Notes: generated from the letters alone by a model not told the origin. Positions 18,988 to 27,793 are shown, counted from the first letter of the stretch. The stretch is DNA of 64,000 bases from an uncultured Pelagibacteraceae bacterium (GCA_902562875.1 CACEVB010000002.1:102045-166044), one strand, 5' to 3'. Program-made: numbers and translations.

Positions 18988-19758
18988 CTAATTTGATCTC
19001 AATAATTTACCATAACCCTTAATAAAATTTTTCTCACCAATCTTATTAAGTGTATCCCATATAAGTGTTTGATTGCTTGAAAAAACCATTACCCCCAATT
19101 TTTTTTCAAGTTTGTCTATTATAGACAATGCAGGTAATGCCGTGCATGAAATAAACAATGCTTCTGCTCCATTCAATTTCGTATTAGATAATACTTTGAA
19201 AAGATATTCGCTATCAATTTTACCAATATTAACATCCGATTTTATGTCGAAATAAGAATTTGATGTTATTATAAATTTATTTTGTTTAAAAAAATCTAAT
19301 ACTTCATCATTTAATTTTTTTGGATAAGGTGTAAAAACAGCAATTTTTTTAATTTTGAACTTTTTTAGTGCACTTATTGATGATGTACTGGGTGTGGTTA
19401 ATTTCGAATTTGCTTTTGCCTTTTTTACTTTGTCTTTTATTGATTTGTATCCGGTAGCAATAGTTCCAGATGTACACGCATAAGCTACACAATCAATCCT
19501 TTCGCCTGGTAAAATATCTTTTGTTACTTTTGTTATATTTTTTGACATTTTGATTAAATTTTTTTTTGAAAGTGGATTAAAACTTTCTATTCTATTTACA
19601 AATAAATCAATATTTTTTTCTTTCAATATAGTTTGAAAATCTTTTTCAATGATATAATCACTAGAAAGAACTATTAATCCAATTTTTGGAAAATTATATT
19701 TTTTGAATTTAGGAGTAATTTTTTTTGATTTCATAAATTTATTAATATTAATATACAT
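18988..19758 (-). CDS. Asp/Glu racemase / maleate isomerase family protein (EutA-like)
   Basis: A 256-residue protein with two catalytic-type cysteines, in YACTSGT near 93-99 and ISCTALPA near 203-210. This two-cysteine arrangement is that of the Asp/Glu racemase, maleate isomerase and arylmalonate decarboxylase superfamily. EutA of ectoine gene clusters belongs here and sits beside eutD/doeA, as this gene does (one base apart). A second ATG at 19734 would remove 8 residues and is also plausible. The chemical step is not known from sequence. Confidence 0.65.
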   Translation of the reverse strand: MYININKFMKSKKITPKFKKYNFPKIGLIVLSSDYIIEKDFQTILKEKNIDLFVNRIESFNPLSKKNLIKMSKNITKVTKDILPGERIDCVAYACTSGTIATGYKSIKDKVKKAKANSKLTTPSTSSISALKKFKIKKIAVFTPYPKKLNDEVLDFFKQNKFIITSNSYFDIKSDVNIGKIDSEYLFKVLSNTKLNGAEALFISCTALPALSIIDKLEKKLGVMVFSSNQTLIWDTLNKIGEKNFIKGYGKLLRSN

Positions 19759-19811
19759 TACTTGATAGTAACTGGAACTCTTTCTCTTGGGTATTTGCGA
19801 TATATTTACTA

Positions 19812-19839
19812 TTGAATTTATTTATCAATAAGATTTAAT
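19812..19839 (+). promoter_or_regulatory. Predicted sigma-70 promoter of livK
   Basis: TTGAAT and TTTAAT stand 16 bases apart upstream of livK, with a predicted leader of about 30 bases that includes AGAGGG (19865-19870) as ribosome site 5 bases before the ATG. Confidence 0.45.
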
Positions 19840-19875
19840 TTACTTTTATAAATTATTAATAATTAGAGGGAAAAT

Positions 19876-21066
19876 ATGAAAAAATTAGTAACCGCAATGT
19901 TCATTTTTATTTCTTGCTTTACTTCAAAAGCATATTCCGATGGGCATGCAATTAAAATGGGTGTAATTTTAGGATTTACAGGACCAATAGAGTCACTTAC
20001 ACCTGCAATGGCTGCTTCTGCTGAGTTAGCATTCAAAGAAGCATCCGACTCTGGAAATTTATTAGGTGGAAAATCTATTTCAGTTGAAAGGGCTGACAGC
20101 ACATGTGTTGACTCTGCAGCCGCAACGACTGCAGCAGAAGGATTAGTATCGAATGGTGTAATAGCAATCATGGGTGCAGATTGCTCTGGGGTTACTGGAG
20201 CGATTGCAACTAATGTAGCTGTTCCAAATGGTGTAGTTATGATTTCACCTTCAGCAACTTCGCCAGGTTTAACTGATATTAAAGATAAAGGATTTTTTTT
20301 TAGAACAGCCCCATCGGATGCAAGAGGTGGTCAGGTCTTGGCTGACATAACAAAAGATAGAAAAGTTAAAACAATTGCTGTAACTCATACAAATAATGAT
20401 TATGGAAAAGGATTAGCAGATGTTTATGTTGCTGCAGTAAAAGAACACGGTATAGAAGTTACTGCTGTTACTGCTCATGAAGAAGGTAAAGGTGATTACG
20501 GAGCAGAAGTAGCAACTCTTGCCTCGGCTGGTGGTGATGCATTAGCTGTGTTAGGATACTTGGATCAAGCTGGTGGAATGATTATTCAAGGTTCTTTAGA
20601 TTCTGGTTCTTTTGATGTATTTGTTTTATCTGATGGAATGATTGGTGATTCATTAACAGATCGATTTGGTAAAGATTTAAATAAATCTTTTGGCTCACTA
20701 CCAGGTTCAACGGGTAAAGGAGCTGGTAAATTTACTGAAGTGGCAAAAGCTGGTGGAATAGATTCTTCAGGTCCATATACAGGTGAATCATATGATGCTG
20801 CTGCATTAATTACTCTTGCTATGCAAGCAGGAGGCAAAGCGGATAGAGCTACTATACAAGCAAATGTTATGAATGTTGCTAATTCGCCTGGTAAAAAAAT
20901 ATATCCAGGTGAATTAGGAAAAGCTTTAGATTTGTTAGCTAAAGGAAAAGCTGTAAATTATGAGGGGGCAACTGGTGTAGAGTTTACTGATGTCGGTGAA
21001 GCTTTTGGATCCTTTTTAGAAAAAGAAATCAAAGGTGGAAAATTTAAAACAAAAAAACAAAGATAA
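19876..21066 (+). CDS. livK: Branched-chain amino acid-type periplasmic binding protein
   Basis: A 396-residue type I periplasmic binding protein. The signal peptide covers about 1-22 (ending KAYSDG), and the mature chain opens with IKMGVILGFTGP, as in LivJ/LivK-type proteins. SPSATSPGLTD and the THTNNDYGKG segment belong to the ligand cleft. It is the only liv gene on the plus strand. The permease and ATPase genes lie convergently 0.5 kb away on the other strand, so it is expressed separately, probably strongly. Ligand could be leucine-type amino acids, amides or urea. Confidence 0.85.
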   Translation: MKKLVTAMFIFISCFTSKAYSDGHAIKMGVILGFTGPIESLTPAMAASAELAFKEASDSGNLLGGKSISVERADSTCVDSAAATTAAEGLVSNGVIAIMGADCSGVTGAIATNVAVPNGVVMISPSATSPGLTDIKDKGFFFRTAPSDARGGQVLADITKDRKVKTIAVTHTNNDYGKGLADVYVAAVKEHGIEVTAVTAHEEGKGDYGAEVATLASAGGDALAVLGYLDQAGGMIIQGSLDSGSFDVFVLSDGMIGDSLTDRFGKDLNKSFGSLPGSTGKGAGKFTEVAKAGGIDSSGPYTGESYDAAALITLAMQAGGKADRATIQANVMNVANSPGKKIYPGELGKALDLLAKGKAVNYEGATGVEFTDVGEAFGSFLEKEIKGGKFKTKKQR

Positions 21067-21074
21067 ATATTGTA

Positions 21075-21102
21075 TTAAGCCCCGAATATACTCGGGGCTT
21101 AA
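21075..21102 (+). terminator. Hairpin after livK
   Basis: An 11-bp perfect stem (TTAAGCCCCGA with TCGGGGCTTAA) and a 6-base loop stand 9 bases after the livK stop. There is no clear T-run on either side, so it may act mainly as a 3'-end stabiliser; it can serve both convergent transcripts. Confidence 0.6.
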
Positions 21103-21104
21103 AC

Positions 21105-21173
21105 TTAAAATAGGTATTTATCAGCTAAATACATAAATATTCCAAGGGCAAATCCTAACAAGATATAGTACAT
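21105..21173 (-). CDS. Tiny membrane peptide, 22 residues
   Basis: The ATG at 21173 overlaps the stop of the thioredoxin-like gene by one base (TAATG) and the frame ends with TAA at 21105. The product, MYYILLGFALGIFMYLADKY plus two residues, is one hydrophobic helix followed by a charged turn. Translational coupling supports it, but so short a frame can be chance. Confidence 0.35.
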   Translation of the reverse strand: MYYILLGFALGIFMYLADKYLF

Positions 21174-21541
21174 TATATAACTGAATTTATTGCCTCATAG
21201 ATTTCTTCTTTTGAAGTTTCTCCTATACTTCTGTAAACCTCTTTATTGTTTTTAAATATAAGAAGTGTACTTTGATACTGTACATCGAAGAAATTAGATA
21301 TTTCTTTGTTTGTTACATCAAATGTAAGGTACTCAACATTGCTAAATTCTTTTTTTGCTTTGTTTAAAACTTTCATTTGGCTTGCGCAAGAATAACAATA
21401 TTTAATCCAAGAACTAACTATAATAACTTTTCCGTCTGACTGGGCTTTTTTAAATAGATCATGACTAAAAGTAGTCTGCTTCTCTAGAGCAAATGAATTA
21501 AATGGCACTAAAATAAAAATAAAAATTAATAATTTTTTCAT
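21173..21541 (-). CDS. Periplasmic thioredoxin-fold protein
   Basis: A 122-residue protein with a signal peptide (about 1-19, ending SFALE) and the redox motif Cys49-Tyr-Ser-Cys52. A thioredoxin fold is indicated by VIIVSSWIKYC and YQSTLLIFKNNKEV, although the usual cis-Pro is replaced around QSTLL. The C-terminal half of transmembrane DsbD has a similar domain, so a disulfide-reductase role in the periplasm is possible. It lies 4 bases downstream of livM, so it shares the liv transcript. Confidence 0.7.
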   Translation of the reverse strand: MKKLLIFIFILVPFNSFALEKQTTFSHDLFKKAQSDGKVIIVSSWIKYCYSCASQMKVLNKAKKEFSNVEYLTFDVTNKEISNFFDVQYQSTLLIFKNNKEVYRSIGETSKEEIYEAINSVI

Positions 21542-21545
21542 AATA

Positions 21546-22916
21546 CTAATGCTTTACAATTTTTTCCGGTAAAATACCCTGCGGTCTATAGCGCATAATG
21601 ATTAAAAGCCCTATTCCTATTATTAAAAACCTAAAATAAGGGGCACTGTTTATTAGATGTATTTTAAATTCATTTGTCTCAGGTAAATTTATAGTAAAAA
21701 TGTTAATTAAGAATAAAGACATAGGTGCTGCTTGCACCCACAAAAACCAAACTACAAAACCACCTAGAATCGCACCAAAATTATTACCGGTTCCACCTAC
21801 GATAACCATTACCCAAATTACAAAAGTGTATCTCATTGGCCTGTAGCTTCCAGGTGTAAATAATCCGTCATTGGTAACCATCATTGCTCCAGCTAATCCA
21901 ACAATCGCTGAACCTAAAACAAATATTAACAAATGTTCCTTAACAACATTTTTACCCATCGCACCTGCTGAGACTTCATTGTCTCTAATTGCTCTCATTT
22001 TTCTTCCCCATGGAGAGTATAGTGCTCTTTGTGTTAATATTAATAGAGATATTACAATGATTAGGAATAGCCCTGTAAAGCATAATTTTACATAAACTGT
22101 GGAGGCATTTATCACTAATTGTGATAATTCATCTTGTCTTTCTGAAATAGAGTTAATTAAATTTAGTTTTGAAAAATTAAATTTTTCAACTAAATTTATA
22201 AACCATTGAGAATTTTGAAGATCTATTTCATATGGAGCTGGTCTTTTTAAACCGATTACATTTTTTACGCCTCGAGCTAGCCAATCTTCATGTTTTATAA
22301 TTGATACAATAATTTCAGCGATAAGCAATGTTGCAATTGCCAAATAATCAGCTCGAAGACCAAGAGCTATTTTTCCAATCACAAAAGCGACACTAGCAGC
22401 GAATAAGCCCCCAACAATCCATGAAAATAATACTGGTAGTCCTAAACCTCCAAGGAATCCTGTTTTAGCTGGATCTATTGACTCTATACTTTCAATTGCA
22501 GGTTCAGAGATTAATCTAATTAAAATTAATCCTAAAATAAGTATTATAGAAATTATTAGAGTTTTATTTTTTAAATATTTAAACTTAGATTTTATAAATT
22601 TAATTGATATGACCATCATTGCTATAATTAACAAACAAATAATCAAGCCTAAACCTCCAGCATTCCAGGCTTCAGGAACCGGTGCAACAGATACCAGCAC
22701 AACTGCTAAACCACCTAAAGCTGTGTATCCCATTATTCCAAAGTTAATCAACCCTGCATAACCCCATTGAATATTAGCTCCAATTGTCATGACAGCAGAA
22801 ATTAAACAATAGTTAAGAATTGATAAAGCTATTGACCATGATTGAAATATTCCTACCAAAATTATAAGAATTAGCATTATGGAGTAGGCTGCTATAACAT
22901 TAGAATATTGTCTCAT
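21546..22916 (-). CDS. livM: Branched-chain amino acid ABC transporter permease LivM
   Basis: A 456-residue permease with many membrane spans, longer than the usual 320-420. The conserved segment GLRADYLAIATLLIAEI is near 187-203, and the late motif SAGAMGKN-VVKEH lies in the ATPase-contacting loop. An extra loop of about 70 residues (roughly 215-285) between spans accounts for part of the length. It overlaps livH by 4 bases. Confidence 0.9.
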   Translation of the reverse strand: MRQYSNVIAAYSIMLILIILVGIFQSWSIALSILNYCLISAVMTIGANIQWGYAGLINFGIMGYTALGGLAVVLVSVAPVPEAWNAGGLGLIICLLIIAMMVISIKFIKSKFKYLKNKTLIISIILILGLILIRLISEPAIESIESIDPAKTGFLGGLGLPVLFSWIVGGLFAASVAFVIGKIALGLRADYLAIATLLIAEIIVSIIKHEDWLARGVKNVIGLKRPAPYEIDLQNSQWFINLVEKFNFSKLNLINSISERQDELSQLVINASTVYVKLCFTGLFLIIVISLLILTQRALYSPWGRKMRAIRDNEVSAGAMGKNVVKEHLLIFVLGSAIVGLAGAMMVTNDGLFTPGSYRPMRYTFVIWVMVIVGGTGNNFGAILGGFVVWFLWVQAAPMSLFLINIFTINLPETNEFKIHLINSAPYFRFLIIGIGLLIIMRYRPQGILPEKIVKH

Positions 22917-23923
22917 ATTTTTTTACCCTCAAATATTCCAGATGGCCTAAAAAGCAATACTATAACTAAAATTGAAAATGAAATAGCAAACTTGTAATCT
23001 GTTGATATTAATTGGACTAAGGAGTTTGGTTCTAAAGCTTCAGGTAAAATATAACTAAAAAATTTTTTATAAGCATAAGTTAAAAAAATTTCAGCAAAAG
23101 CTATTACATAACCACCTAAAAAAGCTCCATATGGATTACCTATACCCCCAACAATTGCGGCAGCAAAAATTGGTAGCATATTATTAAAATATACAAAAGG
23201 TCTGTAACTTTTATCTAAGCCATATAATATTCCTCCAATTGACGCTAAAATACCAGCAATCACCCATGTTATTAAAACAACTTTTTTTGGATCAATGCCT
23301 GAGAGTAATGCTAAATCTTCATTGTCAGAGTATGCTCGCATTGAAGTTCCTGTTTTAGTTTTATTTAAAAACCAAAACATTATTGAAACTACAACAATGG
23401 TAACAAAGATTGTAATAATCTGAGTCGATTTAATGGTTAATCCCTCGTTTAAACCTGTGATCTCCTTAAATTTTGTTGCCTTTAAAATGAATTTTTCACC
23501 ATCTAAAAACCTACGGTCAGACGGACCAATAATTATTCTTATAATTGCCTGAGTTACAAACATAACACCAACACTAACCATTGCGAGTTGAACTGGAGGA
23601 CTTTTTTTTATCCTATAATAACTAAAAACAAATTTATCAATTATTAACATGTAGAAAATCATCATTAAAACAGCAAATGGTATTGTTAAAAGAGCTGTAG
23701 GCAATAAGCCAAAGTTAATACCTATAGATTGAAAATAATACGTTAATATTACTGCAAACATAGTACCAAACGACATCATGTCCCCAGTTGCAAAATTTGC
23801 AAATCTTAAAACACCATAAATTAAAGTCACAAATATTGCTCCAAGAGCTAATTGTGAACCATAAGTTAGAGCGGGTAAAACTGTAAAGTTTAAAAGTAAA
23901 ACGACTGCATTTATAAAATCCAT
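22913..23923 (-). CDS. livH: Branched-chain amino acid ABC transporter permease LivH
   Basis: A 336-residue permease. The N-terminal stretch ALGAIFVTLIYGVLRFANFA is the usual LivH signature, and RAYSDNEDLALLSGID-type sequence marks the cytoplasmic loop. It is one base from livF and overlaps livM, the normal order of liv permeases. Confidence 0.9.
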   Translation of the reverse strand: MDFINAVVLLLNFTVLPALTYGSQLALGAIFVTLIYGVLRFANFATGDMMSFGTMFAVILTYYFQSIGINFGLLPTALLTIPFAVLMMIFYMLIIDKFVFSYYRIKKSPPVQLAMVSVGVMFVTQAIIRIIIGPSDRRFLDGEKFILKATKFKEITGLNEGLTIKSTQIITIFVTIVVVSIMFWFLNKTKTGTSMRAYSDNEDLALLSGIDPKKVVLITWVIAGILASIGGILYGLDKSYRPFVYFNNMLPIFAAAIVGGIGNPYGAFLGGYVIAFAEIFLTYAYKKFFSYILPEALEPNSLVQLISTDYKFAISFSILVIVLLFRPSGIFEGKKI

Positions 23924-24631
23924 TTAAGCTCCTAAGAAAGATCTGCGCACCTCTGGGTCATTCAATAAATCTTTACCCAAACCCTCAAATTTATTTTCTC
24001 CAGTAACTAATACGTAGCCTCTATCTGATATTTTTAATGCTTGCTTCGCATTTTGTTCAACCATTATTACTGCTACATTTGTTTTTTTTATTTTAATTAT
24101 ATGTTGAAAAAGTTCTTCCATTACTATAGGTGACACTCCTGCGGTTGGTTCATCCAGCATTAAAACCGAAGGTTTAATCATTAAAGCTCTACCTAAAGCA
24201 ACTTGCTGTCTTTGGCCCCCGGATAACTCGCCTACTATTTGATTTTTTTTTTCCGACAATATAGGAAACAATTCATATATTTCACCTATAACCTTGTTAA
24301 TATTATCATCTCTTAAAAATGCACCCACCTCTAGATTTTCTCTTACTGTAAGTTCTGCAAATACATTTTTAGTTTGTGGTACAAATGAAATACCTTTTTT
24401 AACTCTGTCTTGTGGTGTAAGATTAGAAATATCTTTATTATTAATTTTTACATTTCCTTTTTTTAATTTTAACAATCCTAGTAAAGCTCTCATAACTGTA
24501 GATTTACCAGCACCGTTAGGTCCAAGAATTGCAACAATTTCGCCTCTATCCACATTTATAGAGCAAGAGTGAATTATATCTGGTCCATTATTATAACCAG
24601 CAGTCATCCTATTTCCCTCAAAAAATGCCAT
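23924..24631 (-). CDS. livF: Branched-chain amino acid ABC transporter ATPase LivF
   Basis: A 235-residue ATPase with Walker A GPNGAGKST, signature LSGGQRQQVALGRAL and Walker B VLMLDEPTAG. It has the short LivF form without the C-terminal extension of LivG. It ends directly before livH. Confidence 0.9.
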   Translation of the reverse strand: MAFFEGNRMTAGYNNGPDIIHSCSINVDRGEIVAILGPNGAGKSTVMRALLGLLKLKKGNVKINNKDISNLTPQDRVKKGISFVPQTKNVFAELTVRENLEVGAFLRDDNINKVIGEIYELFPILSEKKNQIVGELSGGQRQQVALGRALMIKPSVLMLDEPTAGVSPIVMEELFQHIIKIKKTNVAVIMVEQNAKQALKISDRGYVLVTGENKFEGLGKDLLNDPEVRRSFLGA

Positions 24632-24634
24632 AAT

Positions 24635-25414
24635 TTATTTTTTTTCAGATCTACCTAAATAACTTTCAATAACTAATTCATTTTTTTTCACTTCATCAGA
24701 TTTTCCCTCGAACAAAACTGAACCTTCTGAAAGAACTATTATTGAGTCACACATTCTACTTATAAAGTCCATATCGTGCTCAATCATACAAAATGTATAA
24801 CCTTTTTCTCTATTTAATTTTAATATTGCGTTTCCTAATTCTTTTAATAAAGTTCTATTTACACCAGCACCAACCTCATCTAATAAAACCAATTTAGATT
24901 CGACCATCATGGTTCTTCCAAGCTCTAAAAGTTTTTTTTGTCCACCAGATAAATTTCCTGCAGGTTCATTTGATAAATGTTTTAAATTAAGAAATTCAAT
25001 AACCTCATAAGCTTTTGATCTTATTATTTCTTCTTCTTTTTTAAATTTATTTCTTGCAAATAAAGCGTTAACTAGATTTTCGCCAACTTGATTGCCAGGT
25101 ACCATCATGAGATTTTCGACAACAGTTAAATTACTAAACTCATGGGCTATCTGAAAGGTTCTTAATATACCTTTAGAAAATAAATCATATGATGGAATAC
25201 CAGTTATATCTTCATTATTAAATAAAACCTTGCCACTATTTGGTTTTAGAGAACCTGCTATTAAATTAAATAGTGTGCTTTTTCCAGAACCATTAGGTCC
25301 TATAATTCCAGTAATCGTACCTCTTTTAATTTTTAAACTGCAATTATTTACTGCTAGTAAACCGCCAAAATTTTTTGATAATTTTTCTACTTTTAAAATA
25401 TCATTTTTTATCAT
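24635..25414 (-). CDS. livG: Branched-chain amino acid ABC transporter ATPase LivG
   Basis: A 259-residue ATPase with Walker A GPNGSGKST, signature LSGGQKKLLELGR and Walker B LVLLDEVGAG. The C-terminal tail with the VIESYLG motif is typical of LivG. It overlaps the ProC-like gene by 4 bases and is 3 bases from livF, forming one operon. Confidence 0.9.
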   Translation of the reverse strand: MIKNDILKVEKLSKNFGGLLAVNNCSLKIKRGTITGIIGPNGSGKSTLFNLIAGSLKPNSGKVLFNNEDITGIPSYDLFSKGILRTFQIAHEFSNLTVVENLMMVPGNQVGENLVNALFARNKFKKEEEIIRSKAYEVIEFLNLKHLSNEPAGNLSGGQKKLLELGRTMMVESKLVLLDEVGAGVNRTLLKELGNAILKLNREKGYTFCMIEHDMDFISRMCDSIIVLSEGSVLFEGKSDEVKKNELVIESYLGRSEKK

Positions 25415-26184
25415 TTATTTTTTTTCAATCTAAATAAAATTTCGTCCAGGGATTTATTAAATTTTTTGAAAAAACCCTTTGATCTAAGAGAATTTAAATT
25501 TTGTTGATTTAAACCTTTTGGAGTTTGTGAATTTTTTACAAGTATAGAAAAATCTTGATTTGAATTAAGACTTGCAGCTTCAGTTAGTGCTAAAAATAAA
25601 GAAGCAGTATATTTTTGAGCATCATTTCTATTAATGCCTTTTTTTTCAAGCCATTTCGAAGTTAAATTCAACAATTCATAATAAGGTGCCATCAACGATG
25701 ATGTTGACCAAAAATTTAATGAAAGTTGTTCATTTTTAATTTCAAGACAATCACCTATTTTATTGAAAAAATTTTTTACTTTTAAATTTTTTGGATAAAT
25801 GGGTATCGGTCCTTTCTTGTAAGAAATAGGTGGCAAAGGAATTGCTCTAACAATGACACATTTTGCATTTATTAAATTTTTTAATTTTTTCATATTTATA
25901 GTTGAGATAAAACTTATGACTATATGTTTTTTCTTAAATGATAATTGGTTAATAATCTTCAATCCTACCGATGGTGTAATGGCTAAAAAAACCCAATCTG
26001 AGTTATCAAGAATTTTTTGATTATCAGAATAAATTTGAATTTTGGAATTTTTTTTTTTTAAAAATTTGGAAATTTTTATATTTCTTTTTGATATTGAAAT
26101 TTTATTTAGTTTGATATTTGATTTTAATATACCGATAACAGTAGCTTTTGTAATTTCTCCAGTTCCTATAAATCCAAGTCTCAT
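25411..26184 (-). CDS. Pyrroline-5-carboxylate reductase-like protein
   Basis: A 257-residue protein with the N-terminal NAD(P)-binding motif GFIGTGEITKA and, near 105-115, the VIVRAIPLPP segment that corresponds to the RxMPN region of ProC. The C-terminal helical dimer domain is also present. ProC makes proline from pyrroline-5-carboxylate. This one departs from ProC in the MPN motif (IPLPP), so a related imine or ketimine substrate may apply. It heads the livGFHM transcript with a 4-base overlap to livG, hinting that it acts on an imported compound. Confidence 0.7.
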   Translation of the reverse strand: MRLGFIGTGEITKATVIGILKSNIKLNKISISKRNIKISKFLKKKNSKIQIYSDNQKILDNSDWVFLAITPSVGLKIINQLSFKKKHIVISFISTINMKKLKNLINAKCVIVRAIPLPPISYKKGPIPIYPKNLKVKNFFNKIGDCLEIKNEQLSLNFWSTSSLMAPYYELLNLTSKWLEKKGINRNDAQKYTASLFLALTEAASLNSNQDFSILVKNSQTPKGLNQQNLNSLRSKGFFKKFNKSLDEILFRLKKNK

Positions 26185-26222
26185 AAATAAAGAATAAACT
26201 TGTTTTTTAAAATAGCCATAAA

Positions 26223-26255
26223 AAAAAAGACCAGTTTAAAAAACTGGTCTTTTTT
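26223..26255. terminator. Bidirectional-type intrinsic terminator
   Basis: A 15-bp stem built from AAAAAAGACCAGTTT and its complement with an AAA loop. The T-run is at the 3' side on both strands. It lies between the barrel gene at 26275-26931 and the ProC-like gene, both on the minus strand, so it terminates the former. Confidence 0.8.
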
Positions 26256-26274
26256 AAATTTATTGTTTTAATAA

Positions 26275-26931
26275 TTAAAACGATTTACCAACAGAAATTT
26301 TTGCATTTGCTGATAGCATATCAGTTAATTCAACAACGTTTTTATCACCACCTGCTGTACTTGCAGTTGTTGATGTTACCGAAACGTCATCGTATGATGC
26401 TGCTGCTACTTCAGCTCTAACAAATACTCCATTTGCTCCAGTATCGTATTGATATCCAAATCCTACAGTCACAAATGTGGTGTCTGTGTCTTTATAAGAT
26501 GATGTTATACCAGTTGTAATACCTTCAAGGTCTACCATGCCTACTCCGGCTTTAACGTATAATCCATCAAAAAAAGGAGTTGAAACTGGAAATATTCCAT
26601 AAAGAGTTAAATGATTTTTAAACTCACCCTTTACAGTATTATCACCATCTGGCTGTTCGTTTTTATTTGTCGGCGTTTCTATTGTATCCGTTATGATATC
26701 TAAACCGAATGTCGCCACACCTGTATCATATTCAACAAACAAAGATGGAGAACTTTCTTCAAACGCACCTGATTCACTGTGATCTTGTGCTTGTGCTCCA
26801 CCTGGGTTAGTTTTTTCAGTACCAAACGCGTAAAAACCATAGTCAGCAGCTGAAATTCCAATACTCACTTGTGCAAGTGATGGTGTAGAAATTAGAAAAG
26901 CAAACAATATTGAGCTCAATATTTTTTTCAT
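26275..26931 (-). CDS. Outer membrane beta-barrel protein, small porin/OmpW-like size
   Basis: A 218-residue protein with a signal peptide (1-20, ending PSLAQ) and alternating hydrophobic strands ending in a C-terminal aromatic residue (SVGKSF). Both features mark outer-membrane barrels. Strand-like segments include LFVEYDTGVATFGLDI and FVTVGFGYQYDTGANGVFVRAEV. Family not identified; about 8-10 strands would fit. It has a fair ribosome site (AGGA) and a strong terminator, so it is a single-gene unit. Confidence 0.75.
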   Translation of the reverse strand: MKKILSSILFAFLISTPSLAQVSIGISAADYGFYAFGTEKTNPGGAQAQDHSESGAFEESSPSLFVEYDTGVATFGLDIITDTIETPTNKNEQPDGDNTVKGEFKNHLTLYGIFPVSTPFFDGLYVKAGVGMVDLEGITTGITSSYKDTDTTFVTVGFGYQYDTGANGVFVRAEVAAASYDDVSVTSTTASTAGGDKNVVELTDMLSANAKISVGKSF

Positions 26932-27114
26932 ATTATTCCTAAGTTAATTTTTATATAAAAATTGAGTCTTAATAACACTATTTGAACACTAATAATGCTA
27001 ATTTTTAAGCAAATTAATATTAAATCTGATATTGTGCTAAAAATATCACAGACTAAATTAATCAAATAATTATTAATTATTTCAATTTTAAGTAGAAAAT
27101 GATTTTTTTTAGAG

Positions 27115-27160
27115 GATAGTCCTAAAAACCGGGAGCTAAAAATGGCTAAATAGGACTATC
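27115..27160 (+). ncRNA. Structured leader or small RNA of unknown class
   Basis: GATAGTCCTA (27115-27124) and TAGGACTATC (27151-27160) form a perfect 10-bp stem. The enclosed 26 bases hold a second possible stem (AGCT with GGCT) and the sequence GGGAG, six bases, then ATG GCT AAA TAG, a three-residue ORF whose stop lies in the 3' arm. It ends 51 bases before the DUF2805 gene. No T-run follows on either strand, so it is not a plain terminator. A piece, AGCTAAAAA, recalls the 3' strand of SAM-II/SAM-V riboswitches, but I could not fold it as one. Confidence 0.4.
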
Positions 27161-27211
27161 AAATTGATATTATCATTTTATTCTAATAATGCATTAGTTA
27201 TTTTGTCCGAA

Positions 27212-27502
27212 ATGAAAAAAAAAAGTAGACCTATCACAAAAGTGGCCAATCCCGAGCCTAAAAATATAGATGAAAATTGGGTAATTTGGGCAGCTTGGGC
27301 TGATAGGATCACTTTTGAGGAGATCAAAGAAAAATCTGGATTTACCGAAGGTCAGGTTATTAAATTAATGAGAAAAAATTTGAGGCTTTCCTCATTTAAA
27401 TTGTGGAGAAAAAGGGTAAATTCCCAAAGTATCAAACATCGAAAAAAATTTGAAAAATCTAGAAAACTAATTAGACAAAAAATAAATAAATTCGATTATT
27501 AA
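27212..27502 (+). CDS. DUF2805/TIGR03643-type small protein
   Basis: The ATG at 27212 gives a 96-residue protein; the open frame extends 16 codons upstream only from a TTG. The core WVIWAAWADRITFEEI, then GFTEGQVIKLMRKNL and SFKLWRKRV, is the conserved pattern of this uncharacterised family. The two middle helices read like a helix-turn-helix (IKEKSGFTEGQVIKLM), and the C-terminus is very basic, so nucleic-acid binding is plausible. Function is not known. Confidence 0.75.
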   Translation: MKKKSRPITKVANPEPKNIDENWVIWAAWADRITFEEIKEKSGFTEGQVIKLMRKNLRLSSFKLWRKRVNSQSIKHRKKFEKSRKLIRQKINKFDY

Positions 27503-27538
27503 GTTAGAAATTTTGTTAAAAATAACTATATGTAAAAT

Positions 27539-27793
27539 ATGAAGACAATTCTAATGTACTCTGGTCCTATGTGTAATTTCTGTGAAGCAGCAAAAAGGTT
27601 ATTAGATAGAAATAATCTAAAATACGAGGTTATAGATATTTCAACAAAAGATGGTTTAAGAGATGAAATGACAAAAAAATCTAATGGAAAAAGAACAATT
27701 CCACAAATTTTTTTTGGTGATTATCATGTTGGTGGATATCAAGAATTGAGAGTGTTAGAAAAAGAGCAAAAATTATTTGAATTGTTAAAATAA
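27539..27793 (+). CDS. grxC: Glutaredoxin 3-like protein
   Basis: An 84-residue glutaredoxin with the active site Cys12-Asn-Phe-Cys15 in place of the usual CPYC. The glutathione-binding TIPQIFFGDYHVGG segment (60s) is present. It reduces protein and mixed glutathione disulfides in the cytoplasm. Replacing Pro by Asn in the active site would be expected to alter redox potential. Its stop directly abuts the stop of the convergent gene at 27794. Confidence 0.9.
   Translation: MKTILMYSGPMCNFCEAAKRLLDRNNLKYEVIDISTKDGLRDEMTKKSNGKRTIPQIFFGDYHVGGYQELRVLEKEQKLFELLK

Noticed and set aside
26223..26255. Long hairpin as a riboswitch
   Set aside because: A simple perfect stem with T-runs on both strands, placed after a stop codon; an ordinary terminator.
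27164..27211. Longer N-terminus for the DUF2805 protein
   Set aside because: It needs a TTG start right after the hairpin, and the added residues are hydrophobic and unlike the family; ATG 27212 fits.
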